Shown: piece after piece, positions 1 through 8,881 of the stretch
Layout of the letters: the number at the start of each line of letters is the position of its first letter
How positions within the stretch are numbered: position 1 is the first letter of the stretch
DNA from: JAJDYQ01 sp965214035
GTDB taxonomy: Bacteria; Pseudomonadota; Gammaproteobacteria; JAJDYQ01
Length of the DNA stretch: 64,000 nucleotides
NCBI GenBank assembly: GCA_965214035.1
Contig: OZ243932.1
Span: 992,001 to 1,056,000, forward strand
Direction of reading: 5' to 3'
Made by a program: the position numbers and the translations under genes
The notes under the pieces: model-generated
The model's database searches: none
Seen by the model: the letters and a program-made list of their open reading frames with translations, nothing else
What the model was told of the DNA's origin: nothing

Positions 1-48
1 ATCCAGCGAGTCAATCAATCTGGCATTTTGCTTAACAGGAGTACCCAT
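1..48 (-). CDS. possible start of a gene running off the left edge
   Basis: On the minus strand an ATG at 48 opens a reading frame that stays open to the window edge (16 codons, beginning MGTPVKQNAR). A purine-rich AGGGAGG lies 12 bases upstream, a slightly long spacing for a ribosome binding site. There is too little sequence to identify a product, and the frame may be chance. Confidence 0.22.
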   Translation of the reverse strand, partial: MGTPVKQNARLIDSLD

Positions 49-861
49 AATTTTTCTAAGCCTCCCTGTTTTACCGGGAAAATAACTACTACAGAGAATA
101 TTTGTCTTTACAGTCAGGTCAGTGACCACCTGAGTTTTCTGAATTTTACAACAACTGGCTCCGTTCAGACAAATACCATATCAAATGAAAGCGATAAACG
201 GGCATGAAGAGCAGACTGACTGTTAAACATCCTCCGGTTTTGGGCAATATCTGCTGATTTGTCTGGACTGAATGCCTGGAAACATCAACTGCCAATACAG
301 ATCAGCGAATATTCATCCAGTCATAATGAAATACAGGGCAGACCCGGGTATTTTTGTCGGGTATCAACCAACACTCTGGCTGACAGTCGGGTTGATATAG
401 CAGGTAACGCTTTCATCCAGGTTTGGATGATCGGATAAAGCATGGTTGCGGCCCGCTCTTGAGCTTGCTTAACTCTTGATGTCAGCACTTATCCAGACTG
501 CCTTCTGGAAAGCCACTTGACAAACAAATAATCAAAGCACTGTAAAGCGCTTTCCAGATTTCCAGCACCACATGGCAGAGAAGCAGGCTCATTCAGGACA
601 TCTTATTTCCTGCTTAAGTAAATCTGCTGATTCCTGACATCCTCAGGGAGATTTACCCGGATAGCTTTCATAAATCGATATTACTTTTCGTGTTTAAGAC
701 AATTTCAAGGCATATTCACCCCCAATCAATACTCCCACGATTGAAACTCTTGTATAAAGAAGCAGTATCAGAAGTGAGACACCTTTTATTTTCAGAGGAT
801 TTTTTTCTGTTTTGCCGGGTGACGAGCTGTTTTTTATTTTCTTTATGGAAGGAGAGTCAAC
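49..861. other. gene-free stretch upstream of the ketosynthase gene
   Basis: I see no convincing coding frame on either strand here; short frames near 690-1176 overlap the following gene antisense or lack coding character. The stretch probably holds the promoter of the gene at 862, whose ribosome binding site AAGGAGAG lies at about 848-855. I could not identify a confident -35/-10 pair or a sigma-54 element. Confidence 0.5.
505..557. repeat. 9-bp perfect inverted repeat with 35-base loop
   Basis: CTGGAAAGC at 505-513 is matched by its exact inverse complement at 549-557. It lies about 300 bases upstream of the ketosynthase gene. It could be an operator half-site pair or a weak RNA hairpin; no function is shown by the sequence. 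Confidence 0.35.
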
Positions 862-1866
862 ATGTTGGTTAATGGGCACACTAATATCATAGGCATCGGT
901 AGCTACATGCCGGACCAGATCGTTAAATCGGAGCATCTCATGGCGGAAATTGATTCGGCTGAAAAGTTTGGTATCAGTGAAAGCTTTATATCTGATGTCG
1001 TTGGAATCGAGGAGCGCCGGGTAGCCGCACGGGAGCATAAACCCTCGGATCTGGCTATTTTTGCCTCCAAGACGGCATTGAAGCATAGCGGTATAGATGC
1101 CAGTGAAATTGACCTGATAATATTCTGCGGAATTGAGCGGGACTGGATTGAGCCGGCGACCGCACATCGAGTTCAACAGTTTATTGACGCGAAAAATGCG
1201 TCATGCTTCGATCTGAGTAATGCCTGCCATGGGTTTATGAATGGAATATCAGTGGCTGACGCCATGATTGCTACGGGCAGCGCTTCGACTGCCCTGATCT
1301 GCACCGGGGAAAAACCAAGCAATATCATGTATGAAGCCCTTAGGAGGCTCGCCAAATCCGACAGTAAATCTGATGTAAAACGCTGGCTTGGTGCCTTTAC
1401 GGTTGGAGATGCCGGTGGTGCCGTTATAATACGCCGCTCCCAACACCAAAGCGGTTTTCAGAAGTTTAATTTTTCATCGAATGGTGAGCACACCAGCCTT
1501 TGCTATTATGAGTATGATGTTGACGGGCGTATAGAAGGCCAGATGTTGATGAAGTCAATCAGTATCGAAATCGTAGATTTTCACCGCTGTATGATCGGGG
1601 ATACCTATCGCAAGCTGGCATGGAAGCCGGAAGATGTTGACTGGCTGTATTGCCATCAGGTAGGTGCCAGACCACATCGGCAAATGGCGGAACTGGCTAA
1701 AATTGATACACAAAAAGCCCCGATTACCTATCGGAAGTTTGGGAATATTACCAGCGCGACAATACCTGTAAATTTTCACTTTAATCCGCCTCAAAAAGGA
1801 GATAAGATACTGATTCTGGGAACCGGAAGCGGTTTGTCTATCAGTCAAACAGGAATGGTATTTTAA
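862..1866 (+). CDS. beta-ketoacyl-ACP synthase III-like condensing enzyme (thiolase fold)
   Basis: The 334-residue protein belongs to the KAS III branch of the thiolase superfamily, which joins acyl groups by decarboxylative condensation. The catalytic triad is visible: Cys122 in NACHGF, His265 in YCHQVG and Asn295 in FGNITS, in the usual order and spacing. The length fits the family. It is too divergent for me to call it housekeeping FabH, and no fatty-acid genes (plsX, fabD, fabG, acpP) flank it. Related stand-alone ketosynthases make pyrones, quinolone precursors, resorcinols or polyunsaturated products, so a secondary metabolite or signal is possible. The ATG is preceded by AAGGAGAG. The next gene, a membrane-bound regulator, starts 2 bases after the stop, so the two are almost certainly cotranscribed. 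The exact substrate is unknown. Confidence 0.82.
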   Translation: MLVNGHTNIIGIGSYMPDQIVKSEHLMAEIDSAEKFGISESFISDVVGIEERRVAAREHKPSDLAIFASKTALKHSGIDASEIDLIIFCGIERDWIEPATAHRVQQFIDAKNASCFDLSNACHGFMNGISVADAMIATGSASTALICTGEKPSNIMYEALRRLAKSDSKSDVKRWLGAFTVGDAGGAVIIRRSQHQSGFQKFNFSSNGEHTSLCYYEYDVDGRIEGQMLMKSISIEIVDFHRCMIGDTYRKLAWKPEDVDWLYCHQVGARPHRQMAELAKIDTQKAPITYRKFGNITSATIPVNFHFNPPQKGDKILILGTGSGLSISQTGMVF

Positions 1867-1868
1867 TC

Positions 1869-2780
1869 ATGAATATATTAGCATTACCCTCGTTAGTCGC
1901 TCTGCTCATAAAAGGCATACTATTCGCCGTGGCCAGAGGCAGATTGTTCCGAAGAAATACGGCCCTGGCTGTCTTTCTGGTAGCGCTGTTCGCGCTTAAT
2001 CTGGCGGAATTTATGCTGTTAATAAACAGCACTTCCAGCAGCGCATCTTTATGGATCATGAAGGGATATTATACCGCCGCAATGTTTGCTGCGGCAGCCT
2101 TCCTGGTCCTAACGCTGTCGCTCTCCAGCCCGGATAAACTTGCTTTCCCCGTTCTTTTGTTCACCGCGGGTCTTATGTCTGCATTTATCATTGCCGGCGA
2201 TAGCCTGATTGCAGGCACCCGGCTCATCAGCTATTCCGTCACGAAAGTGCCCGGTGACTATTACTGGGTGATTCAGGCTTTTATTTTGCTTAATGTTATT
2301 CCGGGTTTAATCATACTTGGTATCAATGCTTTCAAATCACCTGATCAGATTGTACGCCAGAAAAGCACTGTCACTCTTATTGCTGCTGCGCCCATGGGTA
2401 TCTTTACTATAAGCATTATGGCTGCCATGGCTTATGGTTACAGCATCAATGCAACGGTTGTTCAGCCATTATTGTCATCCCTTTTGCTGGTCATTCTCGT
2501 TTTAACAGAAGCGAAATACCACCTTTTCCGATTTCTGTCTTACATCCCGCTCACGCCTGAATACAAGGTTCGTACCAGAGCACAAAACATGGTCAATCAG
2601 GCCATCTCCGAACTCTATACCAATCATAAACTGGCATTGAAGGATCTGCGTTCAGAGTTCGAGACGGCCCTTATTGAGCTTGCCATTCAATCAACCAATG
2701 GTAATAAAACCCATGCGGCCAGGGTGCTGGGCATCGGCAAAGCAACACTGCATCGAAAAATTGAAAGACTGGATATATAA
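1869..2780 (+). CDS. seven-helix membrane protein with C-terminal Fis-type DNA-binding domain
   Basis: The 303-residue protein has about seven hydrophobic segments (roughly residues 3-22, 31-52, 63-84, 92-110, 131-151, 167-190, 197-214), then a cytoplasmic tail. Residues 262-303 form a Fis/HTH_8 helix-turn-helix (GNKTHAARVLGIGKATLHRK), the type normally ending NtrC-like activators. There is no kinase, receiver or AAA+ domain. The architecture is that of a membrane-embedded one-component regulator: the seven-helix part would sense a ligand and the tail would bind DNA. A Fis-type tail without an AAA+ domain cannot by itself activate sigma-54 polymerase. The gene starts 2 bases after the ketosynthase stop, which suggests it senses or controls that enzyme's product (inference). 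A structural role for the tail cannot be excluded. Confidence 0.72.
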   Translation: MNILALPSLVALLIKGILFAVARGRLFRRNTALAVFLVALFALNLAEFMLLINSTSSSASLWIMKGYYTAAMFAAAAFLVLTLSLSSPDKLAFPVLLFTAGLMSAFIIAGDSLIAGTRLISYSVTKVPGDYYWVIQAFILLNVIPGLIILGINAFKSPDQIVRQKSTVTLIAAAPMGIFTISIMAAMAYGYSINATVVQPLLSSLLLVILVLTEAKYHLFRFLSYIPLTPEYKVRTRAQNMVNQAISELYTNHKLALKDLRSEFETALIELAIQSTNGNKTHAARVLGIGKATLHRKIERLDI

Positions 2781-2840
2781 TGAGGGCTGTCGTGGTCATC
2801 AGACCATTTCCTTAACAATATATATAGCGTGGATTTGATA

Positions 2841-3737
2841 ATGAACAGAGTTGTTACCACTATTTTCTTTTTAGGCTATTTCCTGACTGTATTTGCCGAA
2901 ACCAACCAACCCGTTGTACGAATGACAACAAATTACGGGAACATCGATCTCGAACTCTATGAAGACAAGGCACCTGAAACGGTCGCTAATTTTCTAAGCT
3001 ATGTTGATAGCGGCTTTTATACCGATACCGTGTTTCACCGTATTATTGATAATTTCATGATTCAGGGTGGCGGTCATTCCATTGATTACCAGAAAAAGAA
3101 CACGCAACCACCTGTCAGAAATGAATCCGACAATCGTCTTTCCAACAAGTCAGGCACTATTGCCATGGCCCGTACCGGCGAACCACACTCCGCCACATCG
3201 CAGTTTTTCATTAACGCAAAGAACAACTTGTTTCTTGATTTTGAAATGCAGGAAGCAGGAGCTGTGAACACCGTACGGCAAAGTAAGCTCGGCATACAGG
3301 ACACAGTCAGCGGTAAATTGACGACCAGTGATTGCCGAGGCAAACCGATCCGGCGCGATACTCTGAGTCAGGCAGCAAATTCCAGCAGCAATGATTATAT
3401 TTGCCTGATGCAGGCTATATTGCATGACGATAGTTATTCTCTGGACCATGCGATTGAGGAATGTCACAATAACCTTGATGAGCTCAGGCAGGCCGGAATC
3501 ATCAAACCTGATGGCACCTGTTCCGAATATATAAGCTCCCGGCATGCTGCTCTGAAACCGGTCCATGTCAGATGGGGCTATACCGTATTTGGCAAGGTTA
3601 TTCAGGGCATGGACATCGTCACTCAGCTTCAAGCCGTGCCAACCGGTGCCAGTGGCCCGTTCAGCCGGGATGTTCCACTCGACCCTGTTATCATCCAGTC
3701 CATAGAACGTATCTCTCCCCAGCCAATACCACAATAG
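2841..3737 (+). CDS. exported cyclophilin-type peptidyl-prolyl isomerase with a large insertion
   Basis: A cyclophilin with an N-terminal signal peptide (MNRVVTTIFFLGYFLTVFA), so probably periplasmic. It catalyses cis-trans isomerisation of X-Pro bonds. Core motifs are present: FHRII and FMIQGGG near residues 69-82, MART near 113 and SQFFINA near 124, with the C-terminal strand GYTVFGKVIQGMD. The chain is about 300 residues against about 190 for PpiA, because some 105 residues (about 138-245) are inserted between SQFFINA and the last strands. The insert holds four cysteines (169, 192, 212, 231 counting from the upstream GTG at 2829), which could form disulphides in the periplasm. The ATG at 2841 is preferred because it begins the signal peptide. 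ppiB follows after 9 bases. Confidence 0.85.
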   Translation: MNRVVTTIFFLGYFLTVFAETNQPVVRMTTNYGNIDLELYEDKAPETVANFLSYVDSGFYTDTVFHRIIDNFMIQGGGHSIDYQKKNTQPPVRNESDNRLSNKSGTIAMARTGEPHSATSQFFINAKNNLFLDFEMQEAGAVNTVRQSKLGIQDTVSGKLTTSDCRGKPIRRDTLSQAANSSSNDYICLMQAILHDDSYSLDHAIEECHNNLDELRQAGIIKPDGTCSEYISSRHAALKPVHVRWGYTVFGKVIQGMDIVTQLQAVPTGASGPFSRDVPLDPVIIQSIERISPQPIPQ

Positions 3738-3746
3738 GAGTCCGGC

Positions 3747-4247
3747 ATGGTCACTCTGAAAACCAGCAAAGGCGATATCATCATTGAACTTGATCATAAA
3801 AATGCCCCCGAAACAGTGCATAATTTTGTGCAATACGTCAGGGATAAGTTTTATGATGGCACTATCTTTCACAGGGTCATTGACGGCTTTATGATTCAGG
3901 GCGGTGGCTTTGAGCCCGGCATGAAGCAAAAACAGACGCGCAACCCAATTAAAAACGAAGCTGACAACGGCCTGGAAAACAATCGAGGCACGATTGCCAT
4001 GGCCAGAACTGCCGACCCGCACTCGGCCACAGCTCAGTTTTTCATCAATATTTTTGATAACCATTCCTTGAACTACAGCTCCCCTACTCCACAGGGATGG
4101 GGATACTGCGTCTTCGGACAGGTCGTTCAGGGGATGGACATCGTTGACATTATCAGAGACGTAGAGACCGGTAACCGCACACCCCATGCTGATGTGCCTG
4201 TAGAAGATATTATTATAGAGTCGGCCACAGTTACCGATGAGGACTAA
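3747..4247 (+). CDS. ppiB: cytoplasmic peptidyl-prolyl cis-trans isomerase B
   Basis: A 166-residue cyclophilin of normal PpiB length without a signal peptide. The core motifs FHRVIDGFMIQGGG, MARTADPHSATAQFFIN and WGYCVFGQVVQGMD are all present, including the active-site Arg of FHR and Gln-Phe of QFFIN. It isomerises prolyl bonds during cytoplasmic folding. It sits 9 bases after the exported cyclophilin gene and 21 bases before lpxH; ppiB-lpxH adjacency is common in gammaproteobacteria. Confidence 0.94.
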   Translation: MVTLKTSKGDIIIELDHKNAPETVHNFVQYVRDKFYDGTIFHRVIDGFMIQGGGFEPGMKQKQTRNPIKNEADNGLENNRGTIAMARTADPHSATAQFFINIFDNHSLNYSSPTPQGWGYCVFGQVVQGMDIVDIIRDVETGNRTPHADVPVEDIIIESATVTDED

Positions 4248-4268
4248 CGATAGTTAGCGGCTATCCGC

Positions 4269-4988
4269 ATGTCGCTCACCCTCTTTGTATCGGACGTACA
4301 CCTGCACCCGGAACGACCGGCTATCCAGGATATTTTCAGCCGCTTCCTGCTTGACACTGCCCCCTCAGCGGACGCCCTGTACATTCTCGGAGATCTATTT
4401 GAATACTGGCTGGGGGATGATGATGTTGACTCACCTTACAGTGGCACCCTTGAGCTGCTGCATAAAGCCAGCCGTTCCACCCTCACCTACTTCATTGCCG
4501 GTAACCGTGATTTTCTGGTCGGCGAGCGATTCCAGAAGGAAAGTGGCTGCCGACTGCTGCCTGAGTACGAAACAATCGACCTGTACGGGCGCAATACCTT
4601 GATAACACATGGCGATACCCTGTGTATCGATGACAGGGATTATCAGCGCTTTCGCGAGATGGTTCGCCGTTCAGAGTGGAACGACAAAGTAATGCAAATG
4701 CCTCTTGTACAACGCAAGGCCTATTTTCATTCCCTGCGCCAGGAAAGCCAAGACTTCAATGCCGTCAAGCCCGCTGAAATCATGGATGTCAGCCAACAGG
4801 AAGTCGAGCGCGTCATGTCAGAGGCACATGTCGATCTGCTCATCCACGGCCATACTCACCGTCCAGCGATACATCACTTTCAGGCCAACGGCATCGAGAA
4901 AACCCGTATTGTTCTGGGTGACTGGTATAAACACGGGAATGTCCTGTATTACTTCGATAATGGAAATTATAAATTGATTGAGTTATAA
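4269..4988 (+). CDS. lpxH: UDP-2,3-diacylglucosamine diphosphatase LpxH
   Basis: The 239-residue metallophosphoesterase hydrolyses UDP-2,3-diacylglucosamine to lipid X and UMP, the fourth step of lipid A synthesis, at the inner face of the inner membrane. The di-metal motifs are present: SDVHL near residue 8, GDLFEYWLGDD near 41, GNRDFL near 79, HGD near 115 and HGHTHRP near 196. The length matches LpxH. It is the last intact gene of a plus-strand run with ppiB, followed by degraded sequence. It indicates a Gram-negative outer membrane with lipid A. Confidence 0.95.
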   Translation: MSLTLFVSDVHLHPERPAIQDIFSRFLLDTAPSADALYILGDLFEYWLGDDDVDSPYSGTLELLHKASRSTLTYFIAGNRDFLVGERFQKESGCRLLPEYETIDLYGRNTLITHGDTLCIDDRDYQRFREMVRRSEWNDKVMQMPLVQRKAYFHSLRQESQDFNAVKPAEIMDVSQQEVERVMSEAHVDLLIHGHTHRPAIHHFQANGIEKTRIVLGDWYKHGNVLYYFDNGNYKLIEL

Positions 4989-5026
4989 TAACTTATTGGT
5001 TATCGAATTTTGGACGCCATCAAAAA

Positions 5027-5185
5027 ATGAAGACTTCCGATATTGAGTTACCGTCCAATAGAACATTTGGATTTTTCTTTGCCGCCGTTTTTGCTTTGGC
5101 GTGTGGCTACTTTATTTATCAGGGTGCCGAGATATTTGCCTGGATACTGGGCGGTCTGGCTGTCATTTTTTTGTCGTCGGATTAA
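5027..5185 (+). pseudogene. truncated SxtJ-family membrane protein
   Basis: A 52-codon frame (MKTSDIELPSNRTFGFFF to VIFLSSD) with two hydrophobic stretches resembles the N-terminal half of SxtJ-family membrane proteins (about 130 residues), in particular the polar start followed by RTFGFFFA. It then stops. Intact SxtJ genes usually sit in clusters with a carbamoyltransferase, a DUF5989 protein and an SGNH hydrolase. An SGNH remnant follows directly here, which supports the assignment. Recognition is by eye only. Confidence 0.45.
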
Positions 5186-5653
5186 TAAAGCCTCTTTTAT
5201 TATCTATTGCTACAATTATTGCTGGAGTAATAGCACTTATTAGTTTTTGGATAAAATCCGGGAAATCCAGCGCATCACAAGAGTGGTGGTTCTTCCATAG
5301 ACGAGCGATATAGGCTTCTTAATGATTATGACAATGCGTTAAACAACGTATTCATTTCTACGATCATCGCAATCCAGAAGCTGATTGAAGACAAAGGCGG
5401 TAATGCCCACTTCATCTATTACCCGGATGTTAATTCCATATCCATCAATGATCCACGTCACCTTATATGGAAGAATTTCATTTTCAAGGTGAGAGAGCAG
5501 GAGGGGATACAAATAAGCGACCCCTATCCATACTTTATAAGGAACTCAACCTCCAACTCTCTGGTGTGGTCCACTATAGATCACCATCCGAATTATGAAG
5601 CCCATTCAATAATGGCCGATCACATTATTTCTAATATCTTGAAACTGGATTGA
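5186..5653 (+). pseudogene. degraded SGNH/GDSL-type hydrolase remnant
   Basis: From about 5186 one frame encodes a membrane-anchor-like start (KPLLLSIATIIAGVIALISF). A shift near 5270 leads into a second frame (DERYRLLNDYDNALNN onward) that continues to a TGA at 5651-5653. The end contains DHHPNYEAH, resembling the DxxH block with the catalytic His of SGNH hydrolases. The GDS block and most of the middle are missing, so the gene carries a large deletion plus a frameshift and has no start codon. It follows the sxtJ remnant as expected for that cluster. Confidence 0.5.
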
Positions 5654-5710
5654 TAAGCAAGTAGATTAGAGCTTGCCTCAAAGCTAACCTGGCAATTTAT
5701 ACAAGAGACA

Positions 5711-7285
5711 TTACTCCCACTCAATCGTTGCGGGTGGTTTGCCGGATATGTCATAAGTTACCCTGGAGATACGTGGAACTTCATTGATGATACGGCGCGA
5801 TAAGCGATCCAGTAGATCGTATGGCAGACGGGCCCAGTGCGCCGTCATAAAATCAACGGTCTGTATCGCCCTGAGCACCACCACATGATCGTAACGGCGG
5901 GAATCTCCGGTGACACCAACGGATTTTACCGGCAGGAAAACAGCGAATGCCTGACTTACTTTGTCATACCAGCCTGAGTCCCGCAGCTCCTGGATAAAAA
6001 TATCGTCGGCCAAGCGTAGAATATCCGCATATTCTTTTTTAACTTCACCCAGAATACGCACACCGAGACCCGGGCCGGGAAAAGGATGTCGATATATCAT
6101 CTCCGGCGGCAGACCGAGCTCGACACCGATTCGATGTACTTCATCTTTGAACAGTTCACGCAGCGGTTCGATAAGTTTCAGTTTCATATATGCCGGCAGG
6201 CCGCCTACATTATGATGGGATTTAATAACCTTGGCCTTGCCTGTTGTGGAACCCGCAGACTCAATCACGTCCGGATAAATCGTGCCTTGCGCCAGCCATT
6301 TTATATCCCTGAGCTTTTTCGACTCTTCTTCAAATACTTCAATAAACAGGTTGCCGATAACTTTTCGCTTTTCCTCCGGCTCAATCTTGCCGGCAAGCCC
6401 GGCAAGAAAGCGGTCCTGTGCATTGACCCGAATAACCCGGACACCCATGTGCTCGGCAAAAGTCGCCATCACCTGATCACCTTCATTCAGGCGCAGCAGG
6501 CCGTTATCGACAAAAACACAGGTCAATCGATCTCCAATCGCCCGATGCAGGATTGCCGCAACTACCGATGAATCGACGCCACCGGACAAACCCAGCAGCA
6601 CCTGATCATCACCTACCTGCTCACCAATCCATCGTATAGCATCTTCAATAATGTTTTCCGGTGTCCACTCGGCAGCGCAACCACAAATATCATGGATAAA
6701 ACGATTCAGGATACGTTCACCCTGCGGGGTATGCGTGACCTCAGGGTGAAACTGAATACCGTAAAGCTGCCGCGACTCATCGGTCATGCCGGCCAGTGGT
6801 GCATTATCGGTACCGGCAATGACTTTGAAACCTTGCGGCAATGACTCGACCCGGTCACCATGGCTCATCCAGACATCCAGCATGGTGCCGCCTTCTGGAG
6901 TGATTTCGTCTGCAATATCCTTTAGCAGTGCAGAATGCCCATGGCAATGGACGCGGGCAAAACCGAATTCATGCTTCAAGGCATTGGCTACTTCGCCCCC
7001 TAATTGTGCTGCCATAACCTGCATCCCGTAACAAATCCCCAGTACCGGGACACCTGCCTCAAACAACCACGGGACAGCACGTGGTGTTTTATCATCCGTA
7101 ACCGTTTCCGGCCCACCAGAAAGAATAATTCCTCTGGGCGCAAAATCCTGGAAACGCTCAACATCAGCATCCCAGGGCATGATTTCACAATAAACCATAG
7201 CCTCGCGCACGCGGCGTGCGATAAGCTGGGTATATTGCGAACCAAAATCCACAACCAGAATGCGGTCCGAATGGATGTCACTCAT
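5711..7285 (-). CDS. guaA: GMP synthase (glutamine-hydrolysing)
   Basis: The 524-residue enzyme converts XMP to GMP with ATP and glutamine, the last step of guanine nucleotide synthesis, in the cytoplasm. The N-terminal class I amidotransferase shows the nucleophile in LGICYGMQ near residue 86 and the His/Glu of FHPEVTH near 180. The ATP pyrophosphatase domain carries the P-loop LSGGVDSS near 234. The C-terminal dimerisation domain ends TYDISGKPPATIEWE, as in canonical GuaA. The gene lies 23 bases downstream of guaB on the same strand, the classical guaBA operon. Confidence 0.98.
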   Translation of the reverse strand: MSDIHSDRILVVDFGSQYTQLIARRVREAMVYCEIMPWDADVERFQDFAPRGIILSGGPETVTDDKTPRAVPWLFEAGVPVLGICYGMQVMAAQLGGEVANALKHEFGFARVHCHGHSALLKDIADEITPEGGTMLDVWMSHGDRVESLPQGFKVIAGTDNAPLAGMTDESRQLYGIQFHPEVTHTPQGERILNRFIHDICGCAAEWTPENIIEDAIRWIGEQVGDDQVLLGLSGGVDSSVVAAILHRAIGDRLTCVFVDNGLLRLNEGDQVMATFAEHMGVRVIRVNAQDRFLAGLAGKIEPEEKRKVIGNLFIEVFEEESKKLRDIKWLAQGTIYPDVIESAGSTTGKAKVIKSHHNVGGLPAYMKLKLIEPLRELFKDEVHRIGVELGLPPEMIYRHPFPGPGLGVRILGEVKKEYADILRLADDIFIQELRDSGWYDKVSQAFAVFLPVKSVGVTGDSRRYDHVVVLRAIQTVDFMTAHWARLPYDLLDRLSRRIINEVPRISRVTYDISGKPPATIEWE

Positions 7286-7308
7286 TACAAGCGTCCCGAA
7301 AAGAAGGA

Positions 7309-8769
7309 TTATTTGTGGTAGTTGGGTGCTTCTTTGGTGATTGTTACATCATGCACGTGACTTTCTTCTACGCCGGCCCCGGTAATTTTCACAAATTCGG
7401 GCCGAGTGCGCATTTCATCCAGCGTTCGGCATCCCACATAACCCATGCTGGCGCGCAACCCACCAATGAACTGATGTACAATAGGGACCAGCGAACCTTT
7501 ATAAGGCACACGGCCCTCAATACCCTCAGGCACGAGCTTTTCTGCTTCGACCGAATCTTGAAAATAACGGTCGCTCGAACCCTCCCTGTCAGCCATTGCC
7601 CCCAGCGAACCCATGCCGCGATAGGATTTATACGAACGCCCCTGATACAGCTCGACCTGACCGGGGGCCTCTTCCGTACCGGCAAACACACTGCCCACCA
7701 TTACCGTAGAGGCACCGGCAGCAATCGCCTTCGACATATCCCCGGAATAACGGATGCCACCATCAGCAATGACCGGAATACCCCTGTGCTCCAGTGCCCG
7801 AACTGCCTCTGCTATAGCCGTTACCTGAGGAACGCCGACACCGGCAACAATGCGAGTAGTGCAAATTGAACCGGGCCCTATACCTACCTTGACCGCATCT
7901 GCACCGGCATCAGCAAGTGCCAGTGCGCCGTCATGGCTGGCAATATTGCCTCCGATGACCTGCACATGAGGAAACTTCTTTTTTACCCAGGCAACACGGT
8001 CCAGCACACCTTTTGAGTGACCATGGGCGGTATCAACCACAACCACATCAACGCCCGCCTCTACCAGTGCTTCAACACGTTCATCCGTGCCCTCCCCTGT
8101 GCCAACTGCAGCCCCCACACGCAGACGACCTTCTCCATCCTTGCTGGCCATGGGCTTTTCACGAGCTTTCTGAATATCCTTGACGGTAATCATTCCACGC
8201 AGCCGGAAATCATCGGTGACCACCAGAATCTTCTCAATACGGTGTGCATGCAACAGATCAATGACCTCAGCACGATCAGCTCCCTCTTTCACTGTTACCA
8301 GCCTGTCCTTCGGTGTCATAATGGCTGATACCGGTTCATCCAGACGTTTTTCAAAGCGCAGGTCACGACTGGTAACAATACCCAGCAGCTCATCACCCTT
8401 AACCACCGGCATACCGGAAAATCCTTTGTTGCGGCGCAAGGCAATCACCTCTCCTGTTTTCATATCGGGAGTGACCGTGACTGGATCGGTGATAATCCCG
8501 CTTTCAAATTTCTTGACCAGACGGACTTCTCTGGCCTGCTGCTTAATCATCATATTTTTGTGAATGACACCTATTCCTCCCTCCTGAGCCAGCGCAATAG
8601 CCAGCTTGGACTCTGTTACCGTATCCATAGCGGCAGAAATTAACGGGATGTGCAAACGTATATTGCATGTTAATCGAGTCGATAAATCGACATTGCCCGG
8701 CAACACCTCCGAATAGGCCGGCAGTAATAAAACATCATCAAATGTCAGGGCTTCATGGGAAATACGCAT
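7309..8769 (-). CDS. guaB: inosine-5'-monophosphate dehydrogenase
   Basis: The 486-residue enzyme oxidises IMP to XMP with NAD+, the committed step to GMP. The start MRISHEALTFDDVLLLPAYS is canonical. Two CBS domains occupy roughly residues 95-200. The active-site loop GPGSICTTRIVAG near 300 supplies the catalytic Cys, and the flap region MGSLGAM and DRYFQ follow. It is the first gene of guaBA. A TATAAT on the minus strand at 8815-8820 could be its -10, but I see no good -35 and no PurR operator. It diverges from xseA, a common arrangement. Confidence 0.98.
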   Translation of the reverse strand: MRISHEALTFDDVLLLPAYSEVLPGNVDLSTRLTCNIRLHIPLISAAMDTVTESKLAIALAQEGGIGVIHKNMMIKQQAREVRLVKKFESGIITDPVTVTPDMKTGEVIALRRNKGFSGMPVVKGDELLGIVTSRDLRFEKRLDEPVSAIMTPKDRLVTVKEGADRAEVIDLLHAHRIEKILVVTDDFRLRGMITVKDIQKAREKPMASKDGEGRLRVGAAVGTGEGTDERVEALVEAGVDVVVVDTAHGHSKGVLDRVAWVKKKFPHVQVIGGNIASHDGALALADAGADAVKVGIGPGSICTTRIVAGVGVPQVTAIAEAVRALEHRGIPVIADGGIRYSGDMSKAIAAGASTVMVGSVFAGTEEAPGQVELYQGRSYKSYRGMGSLGAMADREGSSDRYFQDSVEAEKLVPEGIEGRVPYKGSLVPIVHQFIGGLRASMGYVGCRTLDEMRTRPEFVKITGAGVEESHVHDVTITKEAPNYHK

Positions 8770-8881
8770 TGGCTACCGGTCTCCTGTAGTGTGACGTGGC
8801 AGGATTGAACCGCTATTATAGCAGCTCAATTCACCCAGTGATATGCCCAGTACAAGGCTGTACCACCTGCAAATATTTTCC

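Noticed and set aside
862..1866. Housekeeping fabH
   Set aside because: The triad fits, but the sequence is divergent and no fatty-acid genes flank it; the coupling to a membrane regulator is unlike fabH loci.
3150..4187. 345-codon minus-strand frame across both cyclophilin genes
   Set aside because: It runs antisense through two clearly real cyclophilins and has no recognisable motifs.
8770..8842. PurR operator upstream of guaB
   Set aside because: No sequence close to the ACGCAAACGTTTGCGT consensus is present between guaB and xseA.
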